64,000 nt of DNA from Cristatella mucedo (lineage: Eukaryota > Bryozoa > Phylactolaemata > Cristatellidae). The stretch covers positions 124,001 to 188,000 of the forward strand of contig WPIO01000049.1 of assembly GCA_009760855.2 (NCBI GenBank). Direction: 5' to 3'. Positions 1-14,043 of the stretch are shown here, piece by piece; positions within the stretch are counted from its first letter, which is position 1; each line of letters begins with the position of its first letter. The notes under the pieces were generated by a model that searched no databases, was not told the origin of the DNA, and saw nothing but the letters and a program-made list of their open reading frames with translations. Both the position numbers and the translations under genes were made by a program.

Positions 1-12
1 CCGACAGCTTAC

Positions 13-159
13 ATTGAAGTTGTTGTAGTAGCACAGTCGACCTCCTTTGATGGCGACAAATCGCCGATGCTTCAACCCGTCAATGAATATGTTGCCATAC
101 ACGTCAGGTTCACTCATATCGCCGCCCGGCTTTAAGCCAACACCGTGAGCCTTCCCGAG
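13..159 (-). CDS. ARAP-like exon: second PH-domain start
   Basis: The exon has acceptor TTTTCAG and donor GTAAGC and is open in one frame for 49 codons. It reads [13 protein letters not shown] then [19 protein letters not shown], the beta1-beta3 pattern of a PH domain. It lies 10.8 kb downstream of the first PH exon on the same strand, as expected for PH2 of an ARAP protein. The phase (0 in, 0 out) is taken from the open frame. Linkage to the upstream exons is inferred because at least one intervening exon is missing. Confidence 0.7.
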
Positions 160-3100
160 CTGAAAAGAGCCAAAGTAGATCTTCAAGGTGATAAGCCCAC
201 AAACGAGCATGAGATGGTCACAATGCCACTAGAATAGGGTGGTAAAAAATTGCCAACGAAGTAATGGACAACAGGACACTTTTCAGCTCAACATGCTAAG
301 GCTTCCACAAAACAAAAGCAGGCTGTTTTTATGCTCTAGAATTCATCGAATCGACTATGATACTCTACTCCTAGACAGACGTGAGATAGCCGCCAAATAT
401 AAGTAAATCCTGATGAGCAAGTTAGCTTGCCAGGCTTACCAGGGCAGGCAATGAAAGAAAAGATGCACTGATACTAAGCGAGGTTTGCTAGCTGTTTATC
501 CGAAATCTTACAAGATCCTTGTGCTGGCATCGAATTTTAGACAGGGAATGGTGCACAGTTACTTTGCCAATTTCTTAAGTGCCTTACAAAGCTTAGATCG
601 GCTGGTCCCCTGAAGCTATTGGCCCTGCAGGATTCGACCGCCGAGATAAATTTTCAATTATTAGAGTTCAGTGTTTCATAATGTGGACTTCCTATCTCAT
701 AGCTTTTCTTGCAACGCATCAGTGGTAAACAGTGAAGTCACGACGAACTTCATAGACCTTTCTTTCAGAAGCTCCACATCATAGCAGATGGTTAGCCATG
801 CTCAATTACCTACATCTGCTAGCCAAAAAGTAATCATATGGGCATTGTCGGCTGTAACAGGTGAACTTCAAGAAGCCTATGTCAGAGCATTGACAGTTTG
901 ATAAAGCCAATTACTGTTCTCAATGTAATGAAATACCCTGGAGGCTAGCTACAACTTAAGGCAATGCAAATCCTCATGATCGTGCATCAATTCAATGGAA
1001 AGGCTCAGATATATCGGTATTCTAAGCTAGCCACAATTGTTGGATTGTTCTTCAATGCAAAGACACTGAGGCAAACAAATACAAGGTAAAGTGATGTAAT
1101 AAGATCCCTGACCTTCACCTTTCAAGAATGGAATGGAATGCAATACAATGCGATGTCTCTTGTCTGTCAAAGTCCATAAAGCCACAAAGACTTTGTGGGT
1201 GTTATGAAGGAGAGTTTTCTATAACGCACTTCAATCCTAAGCAGTTTTTGGTCCAAATTCGGTAGCTTCCAAAATGACCTTACCCTAGATGAAAACATCA
1301 GCTCCACATTCAAGTCTATCTTCTTTCAGCTGCATAACATTGCCAAAAGTTGGGCTTGCTTTGACAAGGATACTACATCCATATTGGTCCCTGCATTTGC
1401 AACATCCTGTCTCGACTTCAGTAACTCACTATTTGCTGGTCTACCGGCCTGTGCAATCCGGTGCTTAAGGTTAGTAAGAAGCTCTGCAGCTAGGCTTGTC
1501 TGACATGAGCATAGCAGTTGCCACATCACACCACTTCTCACCGACCTACACTGGCTCCCAATCAACAGTGTATCGACTTCAAGGTTCTGTACCTTACTTG
1601 TAGGTCCCTTCATTTTCTGGCTCCAGCATACCTATCAGAACTACTCCCCCACCAGGCCAAGCATCGTATAACCATCTGTTCTGACTGAAATAATGTAGAT
1701 AAATCTCGTACAAACGTCAAAACCTTTAGAGACTATACGTTTAGTTGATATGCGCCCAAAGCTTGTCAACCACTTCCGACTGGCATCACAACATCCCCTG
1801 ACTTGACGACATTTAATAAGAAGCTAAAAATATCTTTACTTAGCACAGCACTTAGTGGGTCCTTGTGATTCGTCCTTTGTGTGCATATGTGTGCTAACAC
1901 TGTGCCTGCTGCTACTAACCATATCAACATGTTGATGCTGTGAATGTCACATCTAACCATGCTATGCTTGATATTGTGAATGTTACCACTAATCATTAGG
2001 TCATACTTTTTACAGCACATGTACAGTACCTAGAAAGAGATTCAGTTATCTGACGGTGCTATACAAACACAGTATTATTATTATTATTATTATCTCATGC
2101 AGCAAAGAGAAAGTGAGAAGCATAGCTGAGCCAGCAGAACAGTTGAGATAGTGAGTAGCACGAAAGTAGCAGCTCAGGACCGCTGGAAAAAATGTTCCAT
2201 AGTCGGCAGCAGGAGAGTAGATGTCGTTGTGTAAGAAACACGTGACATATATACTCTAATGCCAACAGCGAATTGAGAAGAACAAAACGGGCAACGGTCA
2301 TAAAGAGTGTGTACATGTGCTCCCAAATGTAATTCCGTGAAGCAGCAAGAAAAAGAAACGAGATAAGAGAGTTACACCACATAGTTCTCTACAGTGCAAT
2401 CAAGGCATGAGTAAACAGTTTCCAACAGCCGTCATAAAAGACGGTAATAAAAAAGCAAGCAATTTAGCTGGACAGGGACACTTTAAGACATGCATAACAT
2501 CGAAAAAGCAGTGAACAAAATCGAGAAGGGCGCTAAGGAGATCCCTGTCCAAGATTAGGAGCCGTCTTCCACAGTGGCTTTCAAAAAATTTAACTAGCTC
2601 CTTGGTTCTGTCTCGGCTTGATTATTGTAATTCCCTTTTGGCTGGGCTACCAAAGAAAGCAACTAGGCCACTGCAGCTGACTATGAATATGGCTGCAAGG
2701 CTAGTTTTCAAGTCCCAGAGGTTTGAGTACATGTCTCCTTTGCTAAAAGAGCTAGGATGGCTGCCGATTGATCTACGGATACAGAGCAAAGTTCTTACAC
2801 TGACCCACAAGGCCCACCACGGCTTGGCTCCTCCATACCTAGCTGAACTGTTGCACCAGTTTCAGCCTCTTCGTGCCCTCAGGTCCTGCATGGACCATAA
2901 ATTAGCAGTTCCATTCGTCTGCTTAAAGACAGTTGGCGACAGAGCTTTAGATCTGCAGGTGGATCTGCAGACTGTGGAACTCGCTTCCACAACTCTTACG
3001 CAACGACAACCACTCTCCTGCTGCCGACTATAGCTCATCCTTTTCAGCGGTCCTGAGCTGCTACTTCCATGCTACTTACCCCCTCAACTGCTCTCCCGAC

Positions 3101-3517
3101 TCTGCTATGCTACCCACTTCTCTTTGTTGTGTGAGATGAAGTCTGTTGGCTACCGAATGTGTACCGAAAGCCGCTTAAGCTATGAGTGCCCTATACAAAA
3201 CTCTGCTGCGTAACACTCACATAGTCTGAATGACTTTGTGGAGTTACATACGGAGATACATTACATTACATAAGAAGAGTGCTATCCTCAATGAAGAAGA
3301 ATTGTGACAATAAACTCCACAGTTTAGGACCTCCCGACCAAACACAGTTGCCTTAAAAAAGAGTAATCAAACAAAAAAGGAAATAACGTATTGTCGAGAT
3401 AGGATATGAGGGCATACTATTTACTGTCTTAGGATGGTCTGATGGTAAGAAGGTACACATTTAGCTAAGCACACAGGGAGCTGAGGCACACGTGACCCTG
3501 GAGGTCAGATGGAGGAG

Positions 3518-3548
<31 letters not shown>

Positions 3549-6500
3549 CATCTGCACGCATCGGCTGAATACATGTAGTGCCTAGAAATAGATTTAGTTC
3601 TCTCAGGGTGCTATTAAAATTGACATTATTATTGATATCGACAAGTACAAATACAACTTGTAGTCTATATTTGCAGCTAGTGTCTAGACGATTAGCAGTT
3701 CTCTCTGGTTCAAGAAAAATATGTACAAATTCAATTCCATTACTTATTCATTCTGCTTCAGGACAGCCGGGTGCTGGTGAGATTGCAAGAAGAACTTCTG
3801 ACAGGCTGAAAGGCATTAGCAAATAAGGAGCATGCAGGTCAACACTAGGTAGTCCTCTCAGTCAGCAAAACAAAAATATTAGCCGATTCAATAGCCTCAT
3901 TTGTATAGCAGTAAAGCAGCAGAAGAGCCTTTAACGGCTATCACCTCTGCTTGCACTTGGCAATAAAAGATTGCCCACTGCAGGATTCGAGCCCACGACC
4001 TCGGTCATGCGAAGAGCAAAAAGCACCTCAACTCCTGGGCCACCTCGAGGCCAGCAAAACGGTATATGCAACTAGGCTTTTTACTCTTGAAATTATCTAT
4101 GAAGTTTCTGTACCATCGCAAGGATGTAATGCTCACGCCAATATATTTTAATAGCAAGCAAGACATGCCACTTTGTTTATAATGAGCTTAATACAATCAA
4201 ACAGTAAAAGCTAGCCTAGTCCACATTTTATATGACGCCTACCCACAGATCCAAAAGATTACAAAGCGCATGTGAAGCAAAGGTGGTGCGATTATATAAA
4301 CGTTGTATGGTAGCCATGCACGTTCATATAGTTCAAGAAGGTACATAAGCATTGATCACCATTACAGCATTTGCATAACCGGTTCATATCCAAACGTAAA
4401 GATTGGCAAGGCCTTAAGCCCTGATAAAGAGTATCAGATAAGGAACAGGTGCTTATAAAATAGAGAAGTACAATACTAAAGAGAGAGAGCGAGAGACAAA
4501 AGCATGGAAAGACAGACAAAGAGACAGAGAGACGTAGAGCGCATGAAGGCTTCAATAAGGAGCAATTAACATACCTGTGAGCTAAGTATTGCCTGCATGA
4601 GAGTGCTTGCCCAAAGATGACAATCGTCTGCAAAAACATGCTACGATTATAGCATGGCTAAATCGACTTCAAATTGAGCAAAAGCAACAGTCTCACAACG
4701 GCATCATACCTAACTAGGTTAGACTGTACAAAAAGTTCAAGACAAAAAGGTTACTAAATTTCATTCGAGTATCTTTGGACAGGATTAGTGCATCGTACTG
4801 ACCTTCGGCAACCACATCGGTGCCTACCAAGAGTGAATGTCATAATGTAATGTAATGTATCTCCTTCTGTAACTCCACAAAGTCGTTAAGACTATGTGGG
4901 TGCTACACAGCAGAGCTTTGTATAGCGCACTCACAGCCTAAGCGGCGTTCAGTACGCATTCGGTAGCCAACAGACTTCGTCTAATGCAACAAAGAGAAAG
5001 TGGGAAGCATAGCCGAGTCAGGAGAGCAGTTGAGGTGGTGAGTAGCATGGAAGTAGCAGCCCAGGACTGCTGAAAAGGATGAGCCATAGTCAAAAGTAGG
5101 AGAGTAGAGTCGTTTTGTAAGAATTGTGGAAGCGAGTTCCACAGTCTAAGACCTGCAGAGCTAAAGCTTCTGTCACCAACGGTCTTTAAGCGAAGGAATG
5201 TAACATCTAATTCATTGTCCACACAGGACCTGGGGCGCGAACAGGCTGAAACTGATGCAGCAGTTCGGCTAGGTACGAAGGAGCCAAGCCCTGGTGGGCC
5301 TTGTGGGTCAGCGTAGGAGCTTTGCTCTGTATCCGTTAATCAAACGGCAGCCATCCTAGCTCTTTTAGCAAAGGAGACACGCGCTCAAACCTCTGGAACT
5401 TGAAGACTAGCCTTGCAGCCATATTCATAGTCAGCTGCAGTGGCATAGTTGCTTTCTTTGGTAGCCCAGCCAAAAGGGAATTACAATAATCAAGCCAAGA
5501 CAGAACTAAAGAGCTAATAAGATTTTTTACAAGCAACTGTGGGAGACAGCTCTTAATCTTGGATAGGGATTGGGCGTGACGGCTAGCTGTTGAAGCAGTC
5601 TTCTGAATGAAGCTTTTAAAATTGAGGCAGCTGTCGAAAACGACACCTAAATTTCGAGCACGGGGTGATGGTCGCACAATAGCATCATCACCTATTAGAA
5701 GAGCAAAGCCTTTTAATCCAGCCACACGCTTAGGGTGTCCTATGAGCAGCAGTTCGGTTTTATCATCATTTAATTTCAGGAAGTTTTCCGACATCCAGGA
5801 TCGAATATCAGCAAGGCAAGCATTCAGTTTCTCAGTTGCTGCAGCAGATTCCGACGGTTTAAATGACAAATACAACTGATTATCGTCAGCATAGAAGTGA
5901 TATCCTATTCCATGGGCCTTAATCACTTTTCCCAGAGGTTGTGTATAAATGGAGAACAGCAAGGGACCGAGTACAGACCCTTGAGGGACTCCACAGGTGA
6001 CCCTTCTCGTATGTGAGACCCGACCCCCACGCGACATGGATTGAACACGATCAGACAAGTATGATTTAAACCACGCCAGTGCTTCGTCTGCCGGACCGAT
6101 CGTTGTTCTCGATCGTTCAAGCAGAACTTCGTGATCAATGGTGTCGAAGGCAGCAGACAGGTCCAGGCGGATCGCAAAGCTAGTGCAGTGACATTCCCGT
6201 CGTCGTTGCCACGTAGAATGTCATTGCTAACACGGAGGAGAGCAGTTTCAGTGGAGTGCTGCCTCTTGAATCCTGATTGAAATGTTTCACATTTCATTAT
6301 TTTCAATATGTTCAACCAGCTGCTTAGCAACAATTTTTTCAAGAATCTGACAACAAAGAAAGAAGGGAAACTGGGCGGTAGTTTACAAGGACCTCTGTAT
6401 CTAATCCAGGCTTTTTAAGTATGGGTCGAACGATTGCCGATTTGAAGGACTTGGGGACGACCCCTTTTCCCAGAGAAACATTAACAATCTTGGTTATGGC

Positions 6501-9500
6501 AGGGCTAAGATGGTCTGCTAGTGACGACCACAGAGATGGAGGTCGTAGGGTCTTCAGGAGACGAGCTCTTTTTGCTATACCTTATTAAGGTAGCCACATT
6601 GCATGCAGAAACCTCGGAGAACCTTTTAAGGAAGGTCACAGGTTGTGGAACCGCGATTGCTTTAGTCGGAGGGGGCTTAATGGAGGCACGAATGTGCACA
6701 ATTTTTCAGTAAAGAAGGCTGAAAAGTTTTTGGCTGAGCCCTTAATATCTGGGGAGTCAGACCTCACAGCATTGGCCAGTAAATGATTTACTGTCCTATA
6801 AATCTGTTTAGGGTCCGACTGGCAGGAATTCAGCTTTCGGAAGAAAAAAGCCCTGGTTTTTTAAGCCCAGGCCCAACGAACTAGGCCGGCTGTAACGTTG
6901 GCACCATACCTGTCAGTCGTCAATGAGCAGTGGACATTCTTCAGACTTACCTCTACCCAGGGATGGGGTTCACCGCCCCCAGCAGAGTGCCATGGAGTGG
7001 TGGCACCCACTTTGGAAGCCACTGATTTTGCTACTTAATACAAGTAATCTATGCTTGAATAGTTATAAGAAACTATTTTTGCAGCACAATGGATGCCCAT
7101 ATAAAACTATTCAACAGGAATTGGAATCTATTTGTGCTACAGATGACTCGACATCAAATCTGTCAGGAGGAGTTTAGATCCTATATACTGATAACCTTAA
7201 AAAAATGTGTTATATAGTGTTAACTCTTTTCCAACATTATATAACAAAAAATTCATCAGTATCTGCCAAACAGCATTTTTAGCTACATGCGCTACTACTT
7301 TCCTGTCGGGAATATATCACAAAAAATGTCGGCACTCAGTGCAAAGTATATTCAGGTGCAACCCAATCTCCTTACCTAGGGTCTCTGCAGCTAACCAAAA
7401 TACGCGATTAATACACTTCAAACGAAATCTAAATCGGTTGCTGTCGGTTTCCTGCAAGATAAATAATGGTTATACATAATCAACAGAGTCAACGAGCAGT
7501 GGGGTTCATTCAGCCAAAACAAATTTTAAAAAGCTCTAAAACCTGCTATGAGAAACAGATTGGGCAATAAGTGAGGATAATAATGCATCCATTGCAAGCC
7601 TATTGACGCTAACTGACCTTAATGTCATTTTCTACCTCCACCATTGTAGCCAACGGCACTATTCTCTTCGATATGCGACTCTGGTAAAAACGAAGACAGA
7701 AAGGCCTTCAGCATGGAGAAAGGCCTTAGCATTATGAATGAAAAGGCCAACAAAATCGCATCATAACCAAACAGATCGTATTCGACAATCAGTAAGAACG
7801 GTGCACACGCTAGCACAGTAGCAAAGCACGATTTCGATGCTACAATGTGAACCTTTCACTAGACAACCACACCAGCTCCACAGTCAAGTCCACCTACTTT
7901 CAGCTATGCAATATTGCAAAAACCCGGTTCTGCTTAGACAGGGATACCTCATCTAAGTTGCTCCACGTATTTGTGATATCCTTAGTGGTGCACTGGTTTT
8001 CAATTTATTTCAACATACGTATTTTAAAATGTTTTTTTAAAATACTTTCAGATTTCCAGTACATTTTCAATTTTTTTAAGTAAAACTACTTGTAATGCAG
8101 GCAAAACTGCCGGCTCCTTCGGTCTGACACTTTCGTCCAAGGATTCTGCGCAATGCATCACAGTGTGATGGAAAGCAATTTGACGATCGCGTCTAAGCCA
8201 GGGCACCCAAGCCACTCTCTTGCACAGGAGTTTACAAGAATCGGCAAGACTGAGGACTTGAAATGCAATCAAGCTCAGTGCAAAAACTGTGGTAAATTGT
8301 TCGCATGGGGGCAGCAGTTGTTCGACACTCGCACGGCAGGGATCGTCCTCGTTTGCCGAATGGAATACAATTGCTACCCGCTTGACCGATTCAGCTCGAT
8401 AAGATTCGCCCAGGAGAACCTTCGGCAGCAAGAAGTGGAAGAGGGGAGGATAAGGACGAAAGAAAGGAAGAGGAAGAAAATGACGGTGCGGGCGATATTC
8501 AGGATCAATTCCAACTTACTGACGAGCAGGAAGACGAGCACGTGAAACATTCTGGATCAATATTTGAGGCGAGGAGTTGGGGAGATTGGCATAGAAGAAG
8601 GCAACATCACACTTTAATAAAAAAAATAAATAAATACTTAAACATTTAAAAATTCCGGCAATGCCCCCAATAAAAACGAAACACGCATCTTGCCTCGACT
8701 TCTGGAACTCGCAACTAGCAGGTCTTCCTGCCTTTGCAACCAGGCACTTACAGTTAATAATAATAATAATGCACTTGATAAAGCGCCCTCAGAGAACTCA
8801 ATCTCTTTCTAGGCGCTTTACATCTGCTGCAAAGGGAAAAACGATCGAATGGTGAGTGGAAATCATGCTTGATAAACAACATGAATAACATGGTTAGGGG
8901 TGACATGCACAGGGTCAGCAAGCAAGTGTGGTTAGTGGCAGCATGTACAGTGTCAGCACGCATAAGCGCATAAAGGACGAATCACAGGGACCCACTAAAT
9001 GCTGTCCTAAATAGGCATGTCTTTAAGTTCTTTTTAAATGTGGTCAAGTCAGGGGATGTTCTGACGCAAGTCGGAGGGAGTTCCAGGCTTTGGGAGCATA
9101 CGAACTAAATGCACGGTCTCCAAAGGATTTGAGGTTTGTAAGAGGTATTGGTAAACTGTTTAATTCTGAAAAGCGGGTGACACGATGATTGGCCTGGTGG
9201 GGGAGTTGATGAGAAGCTCTGCAGCCGGACTTGTCTGTCGTGAGCATTGCAGTTGCTACATTACACAACTTCTCACCGACCTACACTAACTCCCCATTAA
9301 GCAGGGCATCGACTTCAAGGTTCTGCTACTCAGTTTTAGGCCTCTTTATTCTCTTGCTTCAGCTTATCTATCTAAACTACTTGTCAATGAGGCTAGGCGC
9401 CCTACCACCCACTCTCCTGACTCAAGTCCTTTAGCTGTGCCTCGAACCCTAAAAATCCTTAGGAGACTGTGCATTTAATGTGTATGCTCCCAAAGCGTGA

Positions 9501-12500
9501 AACTCACTCCCGACTGACGTCACGACGACATCCTCTGACTAAACTTTTTATAAGAAACTAAAAACCCACCTGCCCCTCACAGCATTTGTTTGGTCAAAGT
9601 GAATTGTCCTCTGCGTACTTATGCATGCTGATGCTTCGCATGGTATCACAAAACATATTGACATGCTTCCTCTATAGCAAACGTAAAGTGCCTAGATAAA
9701 GATTTCGTTCTTTAAAGGTGCCACACGAATGTATTATTATAATTATTAGTATTATAAACAAGACGAATAGTAATGCAAGATTACATCTGAGAACTCCCTA
9801 AAATTTAAGGGCATCGCATTTATACATGCCTTCGGTAGCTATGATTTACCTTTGAGGACAAATGCAAATATCACTGTTGCATAGAATATGACAGTGGGTG
9901 GTACTAGATGCCGTCAAGGTGCCTTCCAAAAACTACCCGGCAAAAGCAAAGCTAGGGTGGGAGATGAAAGAAAGTAAATGACAGATGCAGGCACTAAACC
10001 AAGCACTGCTGAGCAACCATAGTACAAGCTGCTGAAATGCATTGAAGTATAAACGTCGATGCATTTGGAAATCACGACTTATTAAAGAGGGGGTCTGCGA
10101 ACCGGAAAATCAAGTAATATACTAAACATTCGAGCCCAACCTGCTTGGCAAAGCCATCATTACAGAGATGGCTGGATTACTAGCAAGCATCACTAAGACA
10201 TGAGAGGCATATAATTAGTCACCAGCTCTTCTGCCAAGAGGCCTAAGCCAGCTTTGGAATCATTCTTGCCCACCAGGGTCTAATTGAGAATCCTATAACA
10301 AATCATAAAGCACTATCACTGCTGCTAGAACCAAGAGTGACTTCGAACCACAAAGAATTCAACGGAATATGTAAAGTTCCTACAAAGAGATTTAGTTATG
10401 TGGGCACTATACAAATGCACTAGTATTACTATAATTATTATTATTATTAAGAACCAGTGTCTATCCACATAATGCCTTGCAGTGCTTTGTCAAAGCTCTG
10501 CATCAGCCATTTCCATTTTAGCAACCACTATGGGCTAGCAAGGCTCTGAGGGCTGCACAGCCAGCGTACAGCTGCATTCGAAATCAAGAGTTCTCCTCGA
10601 TCGGGCTGCGGCCAAATACCTCAGGGTGGTCTGCAAAAGCCAACTTCCTTGTGCCGAGCACCATAATTTCTACAGCACACCAGTTCAACAAACCTATGCA
10701 GACCCTGGCAGCCGGCAGTAGCAGCTGTAGGGCAGTGCCGAGCGCTTAGCTGCAGCCAATCGACACTCAGCTTCGGGCCCATACACGACGAAGCCAAATC
10801 TGACTGAACTGAATAAACTACTGCGGGCACGGACTGCGGGCTCACGCAGACACTAGCATGAGCTCTCACACCCACGCAGCACATGTGCTCGCGCTGAAAG
10901 CAAACAGCGTAAGCACAATACCAGCTGCATGGTTTACCCTGCATTACCTTTTTATTGCTGAAGTATTTAAGCACTTGCCCGTCGAAAGTGACATAGCGTT
11001 TTCGCCACCCTTTGTTGTGTTGAACCCTTAAAGTAAATAGCCAGAATGTCGAGCATACTCGGCATCTGATTCCTAAATTAACAAGAATATTGAACAGGTA
11101 TATGAACTGCGAGACCACAAAAGAGACCACAAAACTCGTAGTGAAAAAATCCACTGCCCTGCCACGCACCATACCTCATATTACAAAGCCGACAAAAAGC
11201 ATGGCTGCACCGAAAGCTGCTTAGGCTTAGAGTGAGCCAACGGAAACTCTCCTGTGTAACACCCATTTAGTACTGGTGTCATTGTGAAGTTACGGGTGGA
11301 GATAAATTACATTACGTGTAAACAACTGACTACAAAAATCTGCTATGCAATCAGGTGGAACGTTGACAATTTTCTTGTAACATCAACATAGCATGTCATC
11401 GCAGGTCTCCGAGCGATCCACGGAGAGCGGCAGAGCGTAGGAGCCTTACGCGGCCAGTACACAGAGACCTCCAATACTATGCACGTCCAGCAAGAGCTCC
11501 CGGTAGCTGGCAGGCAGCTAACGCCAAAGAGCCGTGGCGTGCCACAACAGCAGCTGCATGCAGCTAACGCCAAAGAGCCGTGGCGTGCCACAACAGCTCG
11601 GTCGAGCGGCTGCTGATGCTTTCCCGATCGCCTAAACGAGTCAACCCTGTTGCAAGTTCCTGCTGTTTGTTTGCCTCGAACTGCCTGCCTTCGGAGATGT
11701 CGGCTGGCGAAATAAGGTTGCACGGTCTACTGGGTGACGTTATTATTATTATTTTTTATGCCTCGCACGAGCTTCAGAGCAAGGCCGCTTAACCGTCGGT
11801 CGCTGGCGTGCCCGCCGGAGACTCCATGCACTACACACGAGCAGCGGCAAATGAGGATTTTCGACACCCCTACGAATCGACGGAGGTCAGTCTCAATTCA
11901 ACATGGACGGGTGAAGAATTTTCAGAATGGCACACGAGAAGAGCCCGAGTGCCCCCTTACACACGCATGCACACACACACACACACACACACAAGCAGTA
12001 AACGATGGTTCCGAGAAGGCAGCCAGACGTTTTTCAGCAGCAGGCAAGCGCACGCAGACCAGACCGAAGGCTCGCGTGTCGGCTGTCGAGAAGGAGGGGC
12101 TGCAGAGAAGGCCGGGCATGTTCGTTGCGGTCAGCAACGAGCATGGTGCCGGGCGGATGCCGCTGCTCGCCTTTGCAATCCTTTTGCTCTCGGGAGCCTT
12201 AAATATCGGCCGGCACTGAGAACACATGACAGTTTCCTATGCTCGAGGACGGAGTTTCCGATCCTTCAGCAAGACGCCAGGACGCCGATGTCACCTCCTC
12301 TCAAGCGGATTTTTAAGGATGGGGAGGGCTTCTTCCCCCCCCCCCGAAAGGACTTGCATTCGTGCTTTTACGACCATGACTGGCGACCACGAGGATCTGC
12401 TGTCATGCATGAACATCTATCCAGGAAAAAGTATCAAATGAACTATGGCTCTGGTGGCTAATGCAGCCACTGTACATCTTGACGTCAGAGGCAAAGACTT

Positions 12501-13321
12501 GCTGAGCCGCTGATGCTCCTCCTTTTGTATCTACGAAATGATCTCCCTTGCACATCCGCTGTGCATGCTCATCGAATTGCCCTAAGGAGAGAGGTGGTGG
12601 TGCTGGCAGCGGATTGAAAAAAAAACACAAGATCTACAGGCTGCTCGGAGCTATTCTTATCTGCATACTGCTGCCACTTTCAACATTTGACACGCCTGCC
12701 TGCCCCGCCCCTACTACACACACGACAAGCTCCATCACTTCAAGCGCTGCTTGTCCTATGAGCATGCAATCCCACCATGCCAGCTACTTCGCGTGACAGA
12801 CCACGACGAAGATAGATCTACGGCCATAGGCATGCATAGCCGTTCGGTGCGAAGCGTGGGAGCATTTTCATACCAATGTATGTGAGGAAGGCGAAAAAGC
12901 GGGTCTCTACAATTGCCACTGCAATAGTAATCGCTCCCGGCGCTGCAGCTTGAGCTGTGCTTGGACTTGAGCTGCCTTGGACTAAGCAGCCTCCTGCACA
13001 GAGTTCTAACGGTGGCCTGACATGCCAGCAAGCAGCTTCAGTAAGTGCAGAGCAGGGTGCGGGCAAGCAAAGAGCAGGACGGCGGAGGAAGCCACGGCAC
13101 TAATGCAACGGCAGCAGCCATTCATACTCACCCTCCTTGCTTGTAGAGATACCCGGCACGATAGACAGATCGCTAAACAAAACAAGAAAGCCACGGGGTA
13201 TATATTTTCGAAGACTGTGGACCATGCACAAAATAGACCATGCAAAAAATAGGCATCAAATTGTAGATGTATGTAGGATCAACACACGCACGCACACATA
13301 CACACTCACACACGCACGCAG

Positions 13322-13378
<57 letters not shown>

Positions 13379-13571
13379 CTAGAAGCAATGCTAAGTGAGA
13401 GGCTGACTGGACTGAGAGACAGACACAGACAGACACAGACAGACACAGGCAGACACAGACAGACACAGACAGACACAGGCAGACACAGACAGACACAGAC
13501 AGACACAAACAGACAGAGAGACGAGATAAGAAACATACAGACAGAGACAGGCAGATAGAGGGGGAGACAGA

Positions 13572-13628
<57 letters not shown>

Positions 13629-13765
13629 GGAAGAGGGAAAAGGGGACCGGAGAAGAGAGAACAAGGGGTGAGGAGGTGGTGGACAAAAAGAAAGGGCAAA
13701 GAAAGACAGGGGTCAGAGACATGGAGAAAAAGAGATAGTGCGGATAGAGAAACGGGGGAGATAGA

Positions 13766-13816
<51 letters not shown>

Positions 13817-14008
13817 TAGTGAAACACGGGAGGGCAGTGAGGTGGGAGAGGGATCGGTGGGGACATCAGAGAGATGGGTCAGGCTGAGAAGGATGAGAGG
13901 ATGGGAACAAAGAGTAGGATGTGGAAGAGGGAGTGGGGGAAGATGTAAAGAGAGAACGGCCGTTAGAGGAGGAATGGGTGAAGAGAGAGTGAGAGACAAA
14001 GAGCAAGC

Positions 14009-14043
<35 letters not shown>

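Noticed and set aside
8756-9750. Twin-priming inversion of one LINE copy
   Set aside because: Both arms carry a 3' hairpin and (ATT)n-type tail at their outer ends; twin priming leaves only one tail.
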